Source: Pseudotabrizicola formosa
Lineage (GTDB): Bacteria; Pseudomonadota; Alphaproteobacteria; Rhodobacterales; Rhodobacteraceae
Assembly: GCF_002900965.1 (NCBI RefSeq)
Contig: NZ_PJOM01000005.1
Coordinates: forward strand, 1-64,000
Direction: 5' to 3'
Length of the DNA stretch: 64,000 bases
Shown piece after piece: positions 32,862-42,933 of the stretch (positions within the stretch are counted from its first letter, which is position 1; each line of letters opens with the position of its first letter). The notes under the pieces were generated by a model. That model saw only the letters and a program-made list of their open reading frames with translations, had not been told where the DNA came from and did not search any database. The position numbers were made by a program, and so were the translations under genes.

Positions 32862-35321
32862 CTAGGGCAGCGCATAGGCGATGAAGTGATCGCCAATCGG
32901 CGTTTCCATGAAATTGTGACCGCCCGCATTGATGATAAGATACTGCATCCCGTCTATTTCATACATGGCTGGCCCCGCTTGTCCGCCTGCTGGCAGACTG
33001 TCTTCCCACAAGACCTCACCGGTGGCGATGTCCATGGCACGGATCAGATCGTCGGTGGCCGCGGCGATGAAGATCAACCCGCCCGCGGTCACAACTGCAC
33101 CACCATTATTTGGGGTGCCGATGTCCAGCGGCATCATCGAAGGAATGCCAAACGGGCCGTTCTTGCGCGCTGTGCCAAAAGGTTTGTCCCAGAGCACTTG
33201 CCGGGTGGCCAGATCGACCGCCATGATGCCGCCATAGGGTGGCTCTTTGCAGAGCAAGCCGGTGAGAGGCACCCGCCACCCCGCGTTAACTTTGATGGCA
33301 TAGGGTGTATCCGCCTGCGGATTGTAATCTTTCGGCGTATCCTCGGCACCAGGTTCATCGATGGGAACCACGCCCAGCCGCTCGGCTTCGTCCCGTGGGA
33401 TCAACCGGTTGAAGTTCGGTGTATCGTTGTAATTGGCAACCATGATCCCGCGCTCCGGATCGATCGCCACGCCACCCCAGTCTGATCCACCATTGTAACC
33501 CGGATACTGGATCCAGTCGCGGTCAACAGAGGGCGGGGTGTAGATGCCGTCGTAATGCGCCCGACGGAACTGGATGCGGCACCACAGCTGGTCCAGCGGC
33601 GTCATCCCCCACATGTGATGTTCCTGGATATCGGGCTTCAGGGTGCTGGGGAAATCGACCACAAAGGGTTGGGTCGGAGACAGGCGCTCTGACTCGACCC
33701 CTCCTTGAGGCACCGGGCGTTCCTCGACCTCCACCAGCAGTTCGCCGGTTTCGCGGTTGAAGATGAAGAACATCCCCAACTTGGTCGGCAGGATCAGCCC
33801 AGGGACTGGCCCATCTTCGGTTGGCACATTGATCAACGTCCCTTGTGACCCAAGGTCGTAATCCCAGACGTCATAGTGCACCGTCTGATAATGCCAGGCG
33901 ACCTGTCCGGTTTCCACGTCCAAAGCGACCAGCGCGGTGGAATATGTATTTTCGGCTTCGGTCCGCGTGGCCCCCCAATAGTCGACCGAAGAATTGCCAA
34001 GGGGCAGATAGACAAGTCCGAGGTCATTGTCGCCGGATGCTATGGTCCACACATTGGGTGTGCCGCGGGTATAGGTTTCCCCCTCTGGCGGAAGGCCGGT
34101 TTCCCCCGGTCGTCCCATGTCCCATGCCCAAGCCATCTCACCGGTTTCGGCGTCATAGCCGCGTACCACCCCAGATGGCGCATCGCGCCGCTGGCCGTCA
34201 CGCACCTGCGAATGCACCACGGCGATGTTGCGCACAACGGTTGGAGGGGAGGTCGGCGCGTACCAGCCGGGCACAGAATGGCCGATGCCCTCCTTCATAT
34301 CGACCGATCCACCACTGCCAAATCCTTCGCACAATGCGCCGGTTCGGATATCGACGGCAATCAGGCGGGCATCAAGCGTATTCATAAGAACCCGCTGTGC
34401 ACAGGGGGCATCTGGATCCAGAGTCGGCGACGCGTAATAGGCCAGGCCACGGCAGGTTGCGTTATAGGGAATGGCTTCGGTGGGAACCTGCGGATCATAG
34501 CGCCAGTTTTCCGCTCCCGTTCGGGCATCCACCGCAATGATCTTGTTCATCGCCGAACAGATCAGAACCTGATCCTCGATCTTGAGGGGAGTGTTCTGAT
34601 TGGAATACCGCTCGTCATTCTGTGGCATGTCGCCTGTACGAAATTCCCAGACACGACGCAGACCGGATACATTTTGCGGTGTGATCTGGTCCAAGGGCGA
34701 ATAGCGTGTCGCATGATGGCTGCCGCCATAGGCTGGCCAGTCCGCGCCCGCCTCGGGCATCGGAAATGAGGCGGTACTCTGTGAAGCGGTGGGCTCAGAA
34801 TCGGGTGGCAGACTTGGTGTCTGGTCGATCAGGCGATCTGTGGGGGTGACGGAAGGCTCGGGAGTATCCTGTGCCAGCGCGGCACGGTTCAACGAAGGGT
34901 CCATCGCCAGCATTGTGCCCATCACCGCTGCGATTGACAGGACCCCTCGCTGCGCCGGAGCACCCAGCCGCCGAAGAGCCGGAATTGTTGCCAGCACCAG
35001 CACGAGGATCAGCGTCGGCGCGACCAGTCTTGGCACCTGCGCCCACCAGTTGAACCCAACTTCCCAGAAGGCCCAGGCAACCGTTCCAGCAAAGGTAAAC
35101 GCATAAACCCAAACGGCCGCCATCGTCCTGCAAAAAAGACCATAGGCCGTCGCCAGCAGGCCCAGGCCCGCAAAAGCATAATACCACGACCCGCCCAGCA
35201 AGATCAGCCAAATGCCGCCGACAAAAATCGGTATGCCGAAGACAAGGATAACAACCGCAAGCGCCGTAACAGCGGCAAAACCTGCTCGGTTGGCGGGCGG
35301 GGCGTCAGAAAAATTGCGCAT
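32862..35321 (-). CDS. membrane-bound PQQ-dependent dehydrogenase (glucose/quinate type)
   Basis: The 819-aa quinoprotein has four or five N-terminal helices (about 15-135) and an eight-bladed propeller facing the periplasm. Visible marks are WPAYGGSHHATRYSPL at the start of the propeller, several W-motif blades (AVDARTGAENWRYD, ALDVETGQVAWHYQ, DLATRQVLWDKP), HYDVWDYDLGSQ near the active site, and NAGGHN near the C terminus. It oxidises an aldose, polyol or cyclic alcohol and passes electrons to ubiquinone. GGAG precedes the ATG at 35321; the longer open frame upstream is intergenic. It has a longer N-terminal spacer, rich in Pro, Thr and Ser (about 150-190), than the typical enzyme. Confidence 0.88.
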   Translation of the reverse strand: MRNFSDAPPANRAGFAAVTALAVVILVFGIPIFVGGIWLILLGGSWYYAFAGLGLLATAYGLFCRTMAAVWVYAFTFAGTVAWAFWEVGFNWWAQVPRLVAPTLILVLVLATIPALRRLGAPAQRGVLSIAAVMGTMLAMDPSLNRAALAQDTPEPSVTPTDRLIDQTPSLPPDSEPTASQSTASFPMPEAGADWPAYGGSHHATRYSPLDQITPQNVSGLRRVWEFRTGDMPQNDERYSNQNTPLKIEDQVLICSAMNKIIAVDARTGAENWRYDPQVPTEAIPYNATCRGLAYYASPTLDPDAPCAQRVLMNTLDARLIAVDIRTGALCEGFGSGGSVDMKEGIGHSVPGWYAPTSPPTVVRNIAVVHSQVRDGQRRDAPSGVVRGYDAETGEMAWAWDMGRPGETGLPPEGETYTRGTPNVWTIASGDNDLGLVYLPLGNSSVDYWGATRTEAENTYSTALVALDVETGQVAWHYQTVHYDVWDYDLGSQGTLINVPTEDGPVPGLILPTKLGMFFIFNRETGELLVEVEERPVPQGGVESERLSPTQPFVVDFPSTLKPDIQEHHMWGMTPLDQLWCRIQFRRAHYDGIYTPPSVDRDWIQYPGYNGGSDWGGVAIDPERGIMVANYNDTPNFNRLIPRDEAERLGVVPIDEPGAEDTPKDYNPQADTPYAIKVNAGWRVPLTGLLCKEPPYGGIMAVDLATRQVLWDKPFGTARKNGPFGIPSMMPLDIGTPNNGGAVVTAGGLIFIAAATDDLIRAMDIATGEVLWEDSLPAGGQAGPAMYEIDGMQYLIINAGGHNFMETPIGDHFIAYALP

Positions 35322-35623
35322 CGGGACTCCGCTGGAAAGGCCAATCCGTTGGTCAACCGCCGGATCACAATTACGTTCCCAGAAAAATGAGCGACGTCTG
35401 ATGCGGGCAACAGGATAGCTCGGGAAGCGCCGGTCCCATGCCGCGGATGCCCATACTTTTGGCGCGGGTGCGGCGTCATCTGACGTCAAGAGGCCCGCGC
35501 CGGGGGGGTTGGCACTGCGCTTGTTTTCACCGCTGACACCCTGGCTTCGAAGGAACGAACCCGGCCGTGGAATGTTGTCATGGCAAGCCGCCCCTGCCGA
35601 CAACCCCTGACGCCCGAGGACGC
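35322..35623. other. divergent intergenic region between PQQ dehydrogenase and aldehyde oxidoreductase
   Basis: About 300 bases without a gene. A small inverted repeat CGTCA-TC-TGACG at 35474-35485 sits in the middle and could be an operator for both directions. GAGGACGC before 35624 is the ribosome-binding site of the plus-strand gene. No sigma-70 promoter stands out. Confidence 0.35.
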
Positions 35624-36136
35624 ATGCAAATCTCATTGGATATCAACGGCAGCCTTCGGGATGTCTATCTGGACCCACGTACCACCTTGCTGGATGCCCT
35701 GCGGAGTCATCTTGGTTTGACCGGAACCAAGAAAGGATGCGATCACGGTCAATGTGGCGCATGTACGGTTTTGCTTGATGGGCGCCGGGTCAATGCCTGC
35801 CTGACCTTGGCCTGCATGGCTCAGGGGGCCAAGGTGACCACGATCGAGGGGCTTGGCAGTTCTGATGCGCTGTCTCCCCTCCAGGCGCAGTTTCTCAACC
35901 ATGATGGATTTCAATGCGGGTTTTGCACACCGGGGCAAATCTGTTCGGCCACCGCGATGCTGGAGGAACTGGCGGCCGGTTGGCCAAGCCACGCCTCGAC
36001 CGATCTTGAAGGACCATTTCCATTGAGCCATGCCGAGATTGCGGAGCGCATGAGCGGCAATCTGTGCCGGTGTGCCGCCTATTCCAACATCGTTGACGCC
36101 ATACAGAATGCTGCAAAAGACGGTGACGCCAAATGA
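35624..36136 (+). CDS. aldehyde oxidoreductase 2Fe-2S subunit (PaoA/CoxS type)
   Basis: This 170-aa small subunit of a xanthine-oxidase-family enzyme has both iron-sulfur clusters. The plant-ferredoxin cluster uses Cys39, Cys44, Cys47 and Cys59 ([12 protein letters not shown]). The second cluster uses Cys97, Cys100, Cys147 and Cys149 (QCGFCTPG and GNLCRCAAY). E. coli PaoA has a Tat signal; this protein starts directly at the ferredoxin fold (MQISLDING), so no export signal is visible. GAGGA is 5 bases before the ATG. The stop overlaps the FAD-subunit start (ATGA). Confidence 0.92.
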   Translation: MQISLDINGSLRDVYLDPRTTLLDALRSHLGLTGTKKGCDHGQCGACTVLLDGRRVNACLTLACMAQGAKVTTIEGLGSSDALSPLQAQFLNHDGFQCGFCTPGQICSATAMLEELAAGWPSHASTDLEGPFPLSHAEIAERMSGNLCRCAAYSNIVDAIQNAAKDGDAK

Positions 36137-37101
36137 AGCCATTTGCCTATCATCGCGCCCAATCCCTGCGGGACATCCCGGACGGTGCGACCATTATTGC
36201 TGGCGGGACAAATCTGCTGGATCTGATGAAGCATGAAATCGCCACGCCGAACACTTTGGTGGACATTTCCCATCTCGACCTGAACCGCATCGAACCCGAA
36301 GCGGACGGGCTGCGCATCGGGGCCTTGGTGCGCAACAGCGATCTTGCGGCTGATCCAGTGATCCGCCGCGATTATCCCGTATTGTCGCGCGCCCTGCTGG
36401 CCGGAGCCAGCGGACAACTGCGCAACATGGCAACCACGGGTGGCAACCTGATGCAGCGGACACGCTGCCCCTATTTTTATGATCTGCGCACCCAATGCAA
36501 CAAGCGTGCACCTGGCACAGGCTGTGCCGCGATGGGCGGTGTCATCCGCAACCACGCCATCTTCGGGGCCTCGCCCGACTGCGTCGCCACCTATCCCGGC
36601 GATATGGCAGTGGCCTTGTCGGCGCTGGGGGCAGAGGTGGAGATAGCGGGTCCGGACCCAAGGCGGGTGCCGGTTGCCGATTTCCATCTGTTGCCTGGCA
36701 ATACCCCGCATGTAGAAACGCGTCTGAGGCCGGGCGAGATCATCACCGCGGTCATTTTGCCGGCACCGGTCACAGGCGAACAGCGCTATCGAAAGGTTCG
36801 GGACCGCGCGTCTTTTGCCTTTGCGCTTGTCTCGGTCGCGGCGGTGATCACCATGGTAGACGGTCGCATCACCCGCGCAGCGCTGGCCTGCGGAGGGGTG
36901 GCGGCAAAGCCGTGGCGCGACCCGGAATGTGAGGCGGCTTTGGTGGGCCGTGAGCCATCGGATGCGCTGTTTGAGCAGGCGGCCAGCCTGATGCTGCGCA
37001 GCGCCTCCAGTCAGGAAGGCAATGCCTTCAAGATCCCCCTTTTGCGCCGGACCCTGATCGCCACGCTGCGGGATGCAACCGGATTGGAGCCTGCCCCATG
37101 A
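36133..37101 (+). CDS. aldehyde oxidoreductase FAD subunit with extra Fe-S motif (PaoB type)
   Basis: The 322-aa subunit binds FAD through [13 protein letters not shown] (residues 21-33) and [10 protein letters not shown] (101-110). Between the FAD motifs and the middle of the protein lies a Cys-rich insertion, [15 protein letters not shown]...GTGCAAMGG (Cys112, Cys122, Cys131; Cys150 may be the fourth). This insertion is the additional 4Fe-4S site of PaoB and 4-hydroxybenzoyl-CoA-reductase-like proteins. It carries electrons from the molybdenum subunit and the 2Fe-2S subunit to an external acceptor. Both ends overlap its neighbours by ATGA. Confidence 0.9.
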   Translation: MKPFAYHRAQSLRDIPDGATIIAGGTNLLDLMKHEIATPNTLVDISHLDLNRIEPEADGLRIGALVRNSDLAADPVIRRDYPVLSRALLAGASGQLRNMATTGGNLMQRTRCPYFYDLRTQCNKRAPGTGCAAMGGVIRNHAIFGASPDCVATYPGDMAVALSALGAEVEIAGPDPRRVPVADFHLLPGNTPHVETRLRPGEIITAVILPAPVTGEQRYRKVRDRASFAFALVSVAAVITMVDGRITRAALACGGVAAKPWRDPECEAALVGREPSDALFEQAASLMLRSASSQEGNAFKIPLLRRTLIATLRDATGLEPAP

Positions 37102-39272
37102 CCCAACACCTCAAGGTAGACGCGCCCGATCACGAAAGCCGGTTGGACCAGATGGCGCAAGGCGTGCTGGGCGAACCGGTTTCTCGCAGTGAAGGGCAGC
37201 ACAAGATTACTGGCGGTGCCACCTATGCCGCCGATGCCGGGGCCGAAGGGATGGCTTACGGCGTGCTGGTTCAGGCATCTGTTTCCGCGGGACGGGTGAC
37301 CGAAATCGGTGAAGTTCCCGGAGTGCTTGCTGTCATCCATGACCCACGCATGCTGCGACGGGCGGCACAGGGGATGTCGACCGAAGGCCCAGATGCCGGG
37401 CCGCAACAGGTTGACTTCATGGGGCAATCTGTGGCGCTGGTCGTGGCCGAAAGCCTAGAGGTGGCGCAGGCCGCCGCCCACGCCCTGCAGGTCCGCTATG
37501 AGGCCCGTCAGGTGCCGGTGATGCCGGATGCCGTTGACCCCGAGGTGCCAGAGGACAAGCAATCGGCCACGGGCGATCTGGATGCAGCAATGCGCGACGC
37601 TGCTTTCCGCGTGGATCAAGTCTGGCACACCCCATCCCAAGCCGCCGCTGCCATGGAGCCGCATGCCGCTGTGGCGCAATGGGCCGGGGATTGCGTGACG
37701 ATCCGGGCAGGGTTGCAGATGCTTGGGTTCTGCCGCGAGCAAATGGCCGATGCCTTGGGCATTGACGTGGGTCAGGTCCGGCTGCTTGCCCCCTATGTAG
37801 GGGGCGGCTTCGGGTCCAAACTGGGCATCAATGCGGAAGCGGTCGCCGCTGCGATTGCCTCAAGACAGTTGGGAAGACCGGTCAAGGTTGTCATGTCGCG
37901 GCCACAGGTTTTTGATCTTGCACACAGGCGATCAGAAACCACACAGCGCCTTCGTCTGGCCTGCGACAGCAACGGTGTGCTTTCAGGTGTAGGCCATGAG
38001 GCACTTGTGTCGAACCTTCCTGGGTCCGAGTTTTCAGAGCCTGTAACGCAGGCGACGCCTTTCACCTATGACGCCGCCAATCGGCAGATCGTTCACAAGA
38101 TTGCGAGGATCCACCGCAGTTGCGCCGGATCCGTCCGTGCCCCGGGCGAAGCGGTTGGGGTCACGGTGTTCGAATGTGCGCTGGACGAGCTCGCCGAAGC
38201 CGCTGGCATTGATCCGGTGGAGTTGAGGTTGCGCAACATCCCCGAAATGGAGCCCGGAACCGGCCGTCCGTTTTCCAGCCACAAGCTGGCCGAAGCCCTG
38301 CGTGAGGGGGCTGAGCGTTTTGGCTGGGCAGATCGGGTGGCACCGCGCGCCCGACTTGAAGGCGAATGGTACATCGGCATGGGCGTTGCTTCTGCGGTGC
38401 GTGTGAATTCGCTGGTCGAATCCCGGGCCAGGGTCACACTGACACCACAGGGCCGCGCCATCGTGGAAACCGATATGACCGATATCGGAACGGGCACCTA
38501 TACGATCCTTGGCCAGATCGCTGCCGAAACATTGGGGCTTGATCTGGCAGGTGTCGATGTCAAGCTTGGTGATACCGATTTTCCGCGGGCTTCGGGGTCA
38601 GGCGGGTCCTTCGGAGCGGCCTCCAGCGGAACATCCGTCTATCTTGCCTGTGCCGAAATCCGCGACAAGATCGCTGACATGATGGGATGTGCCGAGGCTG
38701 GTCTGACCCTTCAGGACGGCACGGCGCGATGCGGCAACATCGTCCGGCGGCTTGACGATATCATCCGGACCCCTCTGGTCGGCGACGGGCATCTTGAGCC
38801 GGGCAAGACCGAAGACAGCGTGCGCCAGGCTACATGGGGAAGCCATTGGGCCGAGGTTGCGGTGAACCGCTGGACCGGTGAAACCCGTGTGCGCCGAATG
38901 CTGGGAGTCTTTGCCTGCGGCCGCGTCCTCAATCACAAGACCGCCCGCTCGCAATGCCTGGGCGGCATGACCTTTGGCATTGGCATGGCTCTCACCGAAG
39001 CGATGGAGCATGATCCGCGCGACGGCCATATGGTCACGCGGGATCTGGCCGAATATCACATTCCCTGTCATGCCGACGTGCCGCATATCGAGGTTCATTT
39101 TCTGACCGAACGCGATGCCTATGTCGGTCCTCTGCAAGCGAAGGGTCTGGGAGAGTTGGGGATCTGCGGCGCGGGGGCGGCTGTACTCAACGCAATTCAC
39201 AATGCCTGCGGGGTGCGGGTGCGCAACCTGCCGGCGACCCCGGACAAGATCATTGCAGAACTGGAGATCTGA
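37098..39272 (+). CDS. aldehyde oxidoreductase molybdenum-binding subunit (PaoC type)
   Basis: The 724-aa catalytic subunit of a xanthine-oxidase-family enzyme shows [21 protein letters not shown] near residue 24-44, [16 protein letters not shown] (cofactor-binding), the substrate-pocket Arg in [26 protein letters not shown], and the catalytic Glu in [15 protein letters not shown] near the C terminus. Length is normal. Aromatic or aliphatic aldehydes are the likely substrates. It is the last gene of a three-gene operon with ATGA overlaps. A dedicated cofactor-insertion chaperone of the XdhC/PaoD type is not in the window. Confidence 0.92.
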   Translation: MTQHLKVDAPDHESRLDQMAQGVLGEPVSRSEGQHKITGGATYAADAGAEGMAYGVLVQASVSAGRVTEIGEVPGVLAVIHDPRMLRRAAQGMSTEGPDAGPQQVDFMGQSVALVVAESLEVAQAAAHALQVRYEARQVPVMPDAVDPEVPEDKQSATGDLDAAMRDAAFRVDQVWHTPSQAAAAMEPHAAVAQWAGDCVTIRAGLQMLGFCREQMADALGIDVGQVRLLAPYVGGGFGSKLGINAEAVAAAIASRQLGRPVKVVMSRPQVFDLAHRRSETTQRLRLACDSNGVLSGVGHEALVSNLPGSEFSEPVTQATPFTYDAANRQIVHKIARIHRSCAGSVRAPGEAVGVTVFECALDELAEAAGIDPVELRLRNIPEMEPGTGRPFSSHKLAEALREGAERFGWADRVAPRARLEGEWYIGMGVASAVRVNSLVESRARVTLTPQGRAIVETDMTDIGTGTYTILGQIAAETLGLDLAGVDVKLGDTDFPRASGSGGSFGAASSGTSVYLACAEIRDKIADMMGCAEAGLTLQDGTARCGNIVRRLDDIIRTPLVGDGHLEPGKTEDSVRQATWGSHWAEVAVNRWTGETRVRRMLGVFACGRVLNHKTARSQCLGGMTFGIGMALTEAMEHDPRDGHMVTRDLAEYHIPCHADVPHIEVHFLTERDAYVGPLQAKGLGELGICGAGAAVLNAIHNACGVRVRNLPATPDKIIAELEI

Positions 39273-39503
39273 TTCAGGTGCCTACCCAGAGAGTGTGACG
39301 CAGGCTGGCGCGGGCAACGCAGTCTGATTGCGAAGCTGGTCCTGATCTTGGGCGGCGAGCGATCTGCAGGCATCCATCGGCTCCGCCTGCTGTGCTGGTC
39401 ACGGCCGTTGCAAGTTCGCATGAAGCTTTGCCAAACGTGCGGGAACAGGATGCCGCCTGCTCTGGTTGAACGCTTGTACGTAACCTAAGGGGAGCAAATT
39501 CAG

Positions 39504-39785
39504 ATGACCGCGATTGAAGAAGACCGCATCCGCCAACGGGCCTATGAAATCTGGGAGGCATTGGGGTGCCCGGAAGGGTGCCACGAAGAGACCTGGCGGC
39601 AGGCGGAGATTGAAATTGCAGCGATGGACACCTATGGCCTCAACGCTGCTGAAGTCCGCACCATGCAGCATGCCGCTGCGGGGACTGACCCTGTGGCAGC
39701 TGATGCGTCTTTCGCCGAAGGGACAGACCCCGCTCCGCCCACGCTTGAGCAGCTCAAAGGTTGTCTGAGCGAAAAAGGCACCTAA
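39504..39785 (+). CDS. DUF2934-family small protein
   Basis: This 93-aa soluble protein begins with IRQRAYEIWEALGCPEGCHEE, the family's helix-turn segment, then WRQAEIEI. The remaining half is Ala/Pro/Thr-rich and low in structure. Relatives are common and uncharacterised in alphaproteobacteria. GGGGAG is about 10 bases before the ATG. It stands alone, with about 230 bases before it and 437 after it. Confidence 0.75.
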   Translation: MTAIEEDRIRQRAYEIWEALGCPEGCHEETWRQAEIEIAAMDTYGLNAAEVRTMQHAAAGTDPVAADASFAEGTDPAPPTLEQLKGCLSEKGT

Positions 39786-40222
39786 GCGGGTCAGGGTCCC
39801 TGCTTGGATATCGCCACAACAAAGGTCAACGGCGCAAAGACCTGACGTCTGCCAGTTCTGGCCCTCTGCCCTGACCGTGGATCTGATGCGATCTGGCCCG
39901 CGACCCGCGTGGTCCAAACATGGCAACCTGTTCTTGAGTTCAGGGGCACGGCGGTGCCTCAAGATGTTGGGTGTCACCATTACTGCTCGGGCTTCTGGCC
40001 TGCCTTGCTTGGGATGTGGCGTGGCGCGCAAAAACTGCCCCTAGCGGGCGTTTATAGCGCTACACTGGCAATCAGCCGCCATAAGAACCTGTCTTGCACC
40101 CAGCTTGCTTGACTTTGGCACATGGCAAACGGATGTTTTGAAAAGACCTCGTAATTCCGAGACCTGTTGTCGGTCGTTGATGATGTTTTCGGCTCTAAGA
40201 GCAAAGTTTTGGAGAAGTTGAG
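39786..40222. other. intergenic region before the HWE kinase
   Basis: About 437 bases with no convincing gene, RNA gene or long repeat on either strand. The short open frames in it have no Shine-Dalgarno site and no family match. GGAGAAGTTGAG just before 40223 is the ribosome-binding site for the next gene. Confidence 0.4.
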
Positions 40223-41227
40223 TTGGACGATGAGTCCCACGTGCAAGCCGCTGATGTCTGGGATGAACGTCACCTGCGCATCGCGACGGGCGCGGCGGGA
40301 GTGGCGTTATGGTCTTGGAATGTCGATACGGATCGTATCACGATGGACAGCCGGGCTTTCGACCTTTGGGGATTGCCTCAAAAATCCAAGGTCACATTCG
40401 AAGATCTGTCAGCCTGCATTCATCCGGCAGACCTAGACAAGGTTCGGGCGGAGTTTTCGGCCACTAGGGATCTGCGCGGCCCGTATGAGATCGATTTCCG
40501 CATCCTGCACGGTGACCAGGAACGCTGGATTTCTGCCCGTGGCCGCGGTGAGGACGAGGGTATTGTTGGTCGGATCATGTACGGTGTCTTTCTGGATGTC
40601 ACCTACCGGAGAAGTTTTGAAGAACAGCGCGAGCTTGTCGCCAGGGAAATGCACCACCGGATCAAGAATCTGTTCAGCCTGTCATCAGCACTTGCCTCGA
40701 TCGCCGCCAGAAATACCGATACAAAACAAGAGATGCTTGAGGATCTCGCCCAGCGGTTTCAGGGCCTGTCAGCCGCGCATAATCTGATCTTTGCAAGATC
40801 TTACGATCAGAAAAAGGCGATCCGTCTGAATGAACTGCTCAGCGCCCTTTTGCAGGCCTATTTGCTTGATCCGTCTGCAGCGCAGAACATTTCCATTTCT
40901 GCGCCCGAGGTGCTGGTTGGCGAGCATGCGATCACGCCTCTGGCCATGATCATTCATGAGCTTGCCACCAACGCCACAAAATATGGGGCGCTTTCAAGTG
41001 ACTCTGGCCGGATCGTTGTAACCGGTGAAGATGAAACCGACGTGGTCAGGCTGGTCTGGAAAGAAGCAGGCGGCCCGGCATCAGATCGCCTGGCATCAAA
41101 AAACGGCTTTGGAAACAAAATGACCGAGCGGGTCATTCAGCAATTCAACGGTTCGATTCATCGGGACTGGACGCCGGATGGTGTTCACATCACTCTGAGC
41201 CTGAACAGGGCTTTGCTGGTGGGGTGA
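40223..41227 (+). CDS. PAS-domain HWE-family sensor histidine kinase
   Basis: This cytosolic 334-aa kinase has one PAS fold (about 18-130; ALWSWNVDTDRI, then WGLPQ and the DVTYRR end). The HWE-type transmitter follows: REMHHRIKNLFSLSSAL with phospho-acceptor His145, the N box ELATNATKYGALS, and the defining Trp-x-Glu in LVWKEAGGP. HWE kinases are typical of alphaproteobacteria and often control stress or light responses. The PAS lacks the LOV cysteine. The start is a TTG at 40223 with GGAG 8 bases upstream. It converges with the FixJ-like regulator, 12 bases away, a plausible partner. Confidence 0.85.
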   Translation: MDDESHVQAADVWDERHLRIATGAAGVALWSWNVDTDRITMDSRAFDLWGLPQKSKVTFEDLSACIHPADLDKVRAEFSATRDLRGPYEIDFRILHGDQERWISARGRGEDEGIVGRIMYGVFLDVTYRRSFEEQRELVAREMHHRIKNLFSLSSALASIAARNTDTKQEMLEDLAQRFQGLSAAHNLIFARSYDQKKAIRLNELLSALLQAYLLDPSAAQNISISAPEVLVGEHAITPLAMIIHELATNATKYGALSSDSGRIVVTGEDETDVVRLVWKEAGGPASDRLASKNGFGNKMTERVIQQFNGSIHRDWTPDGVHITLSLNRALLVG

Positions 41228-41239
41228 GCGGTTGGCGGC

Positions 41240-41935
41240 TCAGCTGGTCTGTTGCGCCAACAGATACAGTTCCATCAACGCAGGAAGAGATTTCACCCCA
41301 CATTTGTGCATCAAGCGGGCGCGGTGCCCTTCGACTGTCCGCTGGCTGATGCCCAGATCGGCTGCGATGTTTTTGTTTGCCATTCCGTCAAGCATCAGGG
41401 CCAGGATTTCGGATTCGCGTCGTGTGAGAACGCGGAACCGTGCTTTTGCCTTGTCGCGGAGAAGGGCTTGGGTGCGCAGTTCCTTGGCACCCTTGATTGC
41501 TTCGGAAATGCTTGCAATCAGCGCCGTTCTGTCTGCGGGCTTTTCGATGAAATCCGCGGCTCCAGTCTTCAGGGCGGCAACCGCAGTCGCAGCATCGCCC
41601 AGACCCGTTAGCATGATCGCCGGAGCCACCGATCCTTCCGCGCGAAGATTTTCTAGCAATGTCAAACCATTCATTCCGGGAAGCATGACGTCAATCACAA
41701 GACAGACATCGCCCGCAGGTCTTGGAGCGGCGAGAAAGGCTTCGGCGGAAAAGAAATCGCGCACGCGCCACCCTTCCGCCTCGAACATGTCACGGCTCGC
41801 TTCTCGCACTGCCGCATCGTCTTCAATCAGATAAATCGTGGCAGAGCCGGAAAGCTTTTGGCTAGTTGCGGGGCATGGTCCGTCCGAATGTGCGGCATCT
41901 GACCTTGACCGATCCGGATCGCGTAAAGCACACAT
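41240..41935 (-). CDS. FixJ/NarL-type response regulator
   Basis: The 231-aa regulator has a receiver domain at about 32-150 (acidic pair EDD 38-40, phospho-acceptor Asp82 in VIDVMLPGMNG, Lys132 in EKPAD). It is followed by a LuxR-type helix-turn-helix at about 165-225 (LTRRESEILALMLDGMANK then NIAADLGISQRTVEGHRARL). The start is uncertain. ATG 41935 leaves a 30-residue basic tail before the receiver; a TTG upstream is also open. It faces the HWE kinase and is divergent from the TRAP genes at 42349, so it may respond to the former and control the latter. Confidence 0.8.
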   Translation of the reverse strand: MCALRDPDRSRSDAAHSDGPCPATSQKLSGSATIYLIEDDAAVREASRDMFEAEGWRVRDFFSAEAFLAAPRPAGDVCLVIDVMLPGMNGLTLLENLRAEGSVAPAIMLTGLGDAATAVAALKTGAADFIEKPADRTALIASISEAIKGAKELRTQALLRDKAKARFRVLTRRESEILALMLDGMANKNIAADLGISQRTVEGHRARLMHKCGVKSLPALMELYLLAQQTS

Positions 41936-42348
41936 GCGCCCCCCAAGAGCCCCCAGAAAATCTTCGAACAAAACTCACGGGCGCGTGAATGGTTCCCTCC
42001 CGATACGACACCGTTGCATGGCGCTCTGACTTGGCCCGGTTCGACACAAGCCAGCCCGGGCGACTCTGAGAGCGCCTCAGGCCCTGGTTGTGCGCCTGTT
42101 TTCAGGCATCCTTCGCAAGGCGAGCGGCGGGCTGGCCGAACTTATACACAGCGCCCACCATCCGTGGTCCAAATGGCCTTGTCGTCCACGCAAAATTGAA
42201 GGTGCGGCGGCGCAGATGCTGCGTTGACTGCGCTGCCGGATTTTGCGATTGACCCCCCGCACCTGTAGGGCCAATTGTACCAGACACAAAGTGCGGACCC
42301 GACCCGAGGCACATCGGGCGGGGGAACAGGGTCATGGGAGGCTATCGA
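41936..42348. other. divergent intergenic region upstream of the TakQ-like gene
   Basis: About 413 bases with no gene I can support. GGGAGG lies 7 bases before the ATG at 42349. A TTGACC near 42251 followed by an AT-rich AATTGTACC is a weak candidate promoter. No palindrome of operator quality was found. Confidence 0.35.
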
Positions 42349-42933
42349 ATGGCGTTTCTTTTGGCGATCTCGCGCGGGATCGACCGTTTCAACGAGATTA
42401 TCGGTCGCGGCGTGGCCTGGCTGATCCTTCTGTCGGCTTTGGTGAGCGCCGGAAATGCGGTAATCCGCAAGGTCCTGAACACCTCGTCAAATGCCTGGCT
42501 AGAACTTCAGTGGTATCTGTTCGGCGCCGCCTTCCTGCTGGCGGCCGCCTATACGCTGAAGCAGAATGAGCACATCCGCATCGATATCCTGTACGGCACG
42601 TTCAGCCGAAAGACTCAGCACCTGATCGACCTGTTCGGGCATGTGTTCTTTCTGATGCCCTTTGTCCTGTTGATGACGTGGTACTTCTGGCCCTATTTCA
42701 CCCAGAGCTTTTTGAATCAGGAGGTGTCGACCAATGCCGGCGGCCTGATCATCTGGCCGGCAAAGCTCCTGTTGCTGGCGGGATTTGTGCTGCTCTCCGT
42801 TCAGGGTGTATCCGAAATCATCAAGAAGATCGCCATTCTTCGTGGCCTGATTGAAGATCCGCACCCGTTCGTGTCGACCCAGACGCTGGCCGAAGAAGAG
42901 GCCCTCGCGCTCATCCAGGACATCAAGAAATGA
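42349..42933 (+). CDS. TRAP transporter small permease (TakQ-like)
   Basis: This 194-aa inner-membrane protein has four helices (about 20-40, 55-75, 95-120 and 140-165) and the marks SSNAWLELQWYLFGAAFLLAA and NEHIRIDILYG, typical of small subunits of 2-oxoacid (TakP-type) TRAP systems. I prefer ATG 42349 with GGGAGG at ideal spacing over an ATG 5 codons earlier. Its stop overlaps the large-permease start (ATGA). Confidence 0.88.
   Translation: MAFLLAISRGIDRFNEIIGRGVAWLILLSALVSAGNAVIRKVLNTSSNAWLELQWYLFGAAFLLAAAYTLKQNEHIRIDILYGTFSRKTQHLIDLFGHVFFLMPFVLLMTWYFWPYFTQSFLNQEVSTNAGGLIIWPAKLLLLAGFVLLSVQGVSEIIKKIAILRGLIEDPHPFVSTQTLAEEEALALIQDIKK

Noticed and set aside
39433-39480. GGAAC-N17-GGTT resembling an EcfG general-stress promoter before the DUF2934 gene
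   Set aside because: The -10 side differs from CGTT and Rhodobacterales generally lack the EcfG/PhyR system, so a chance match is more likely.
39786-40222. Possible tRNA or small RNA in the 437-base gap
   Set aside because: No cloverleaf arms, TTCRA-like loop or strong hairpin with a T-run could be traced on either strand.
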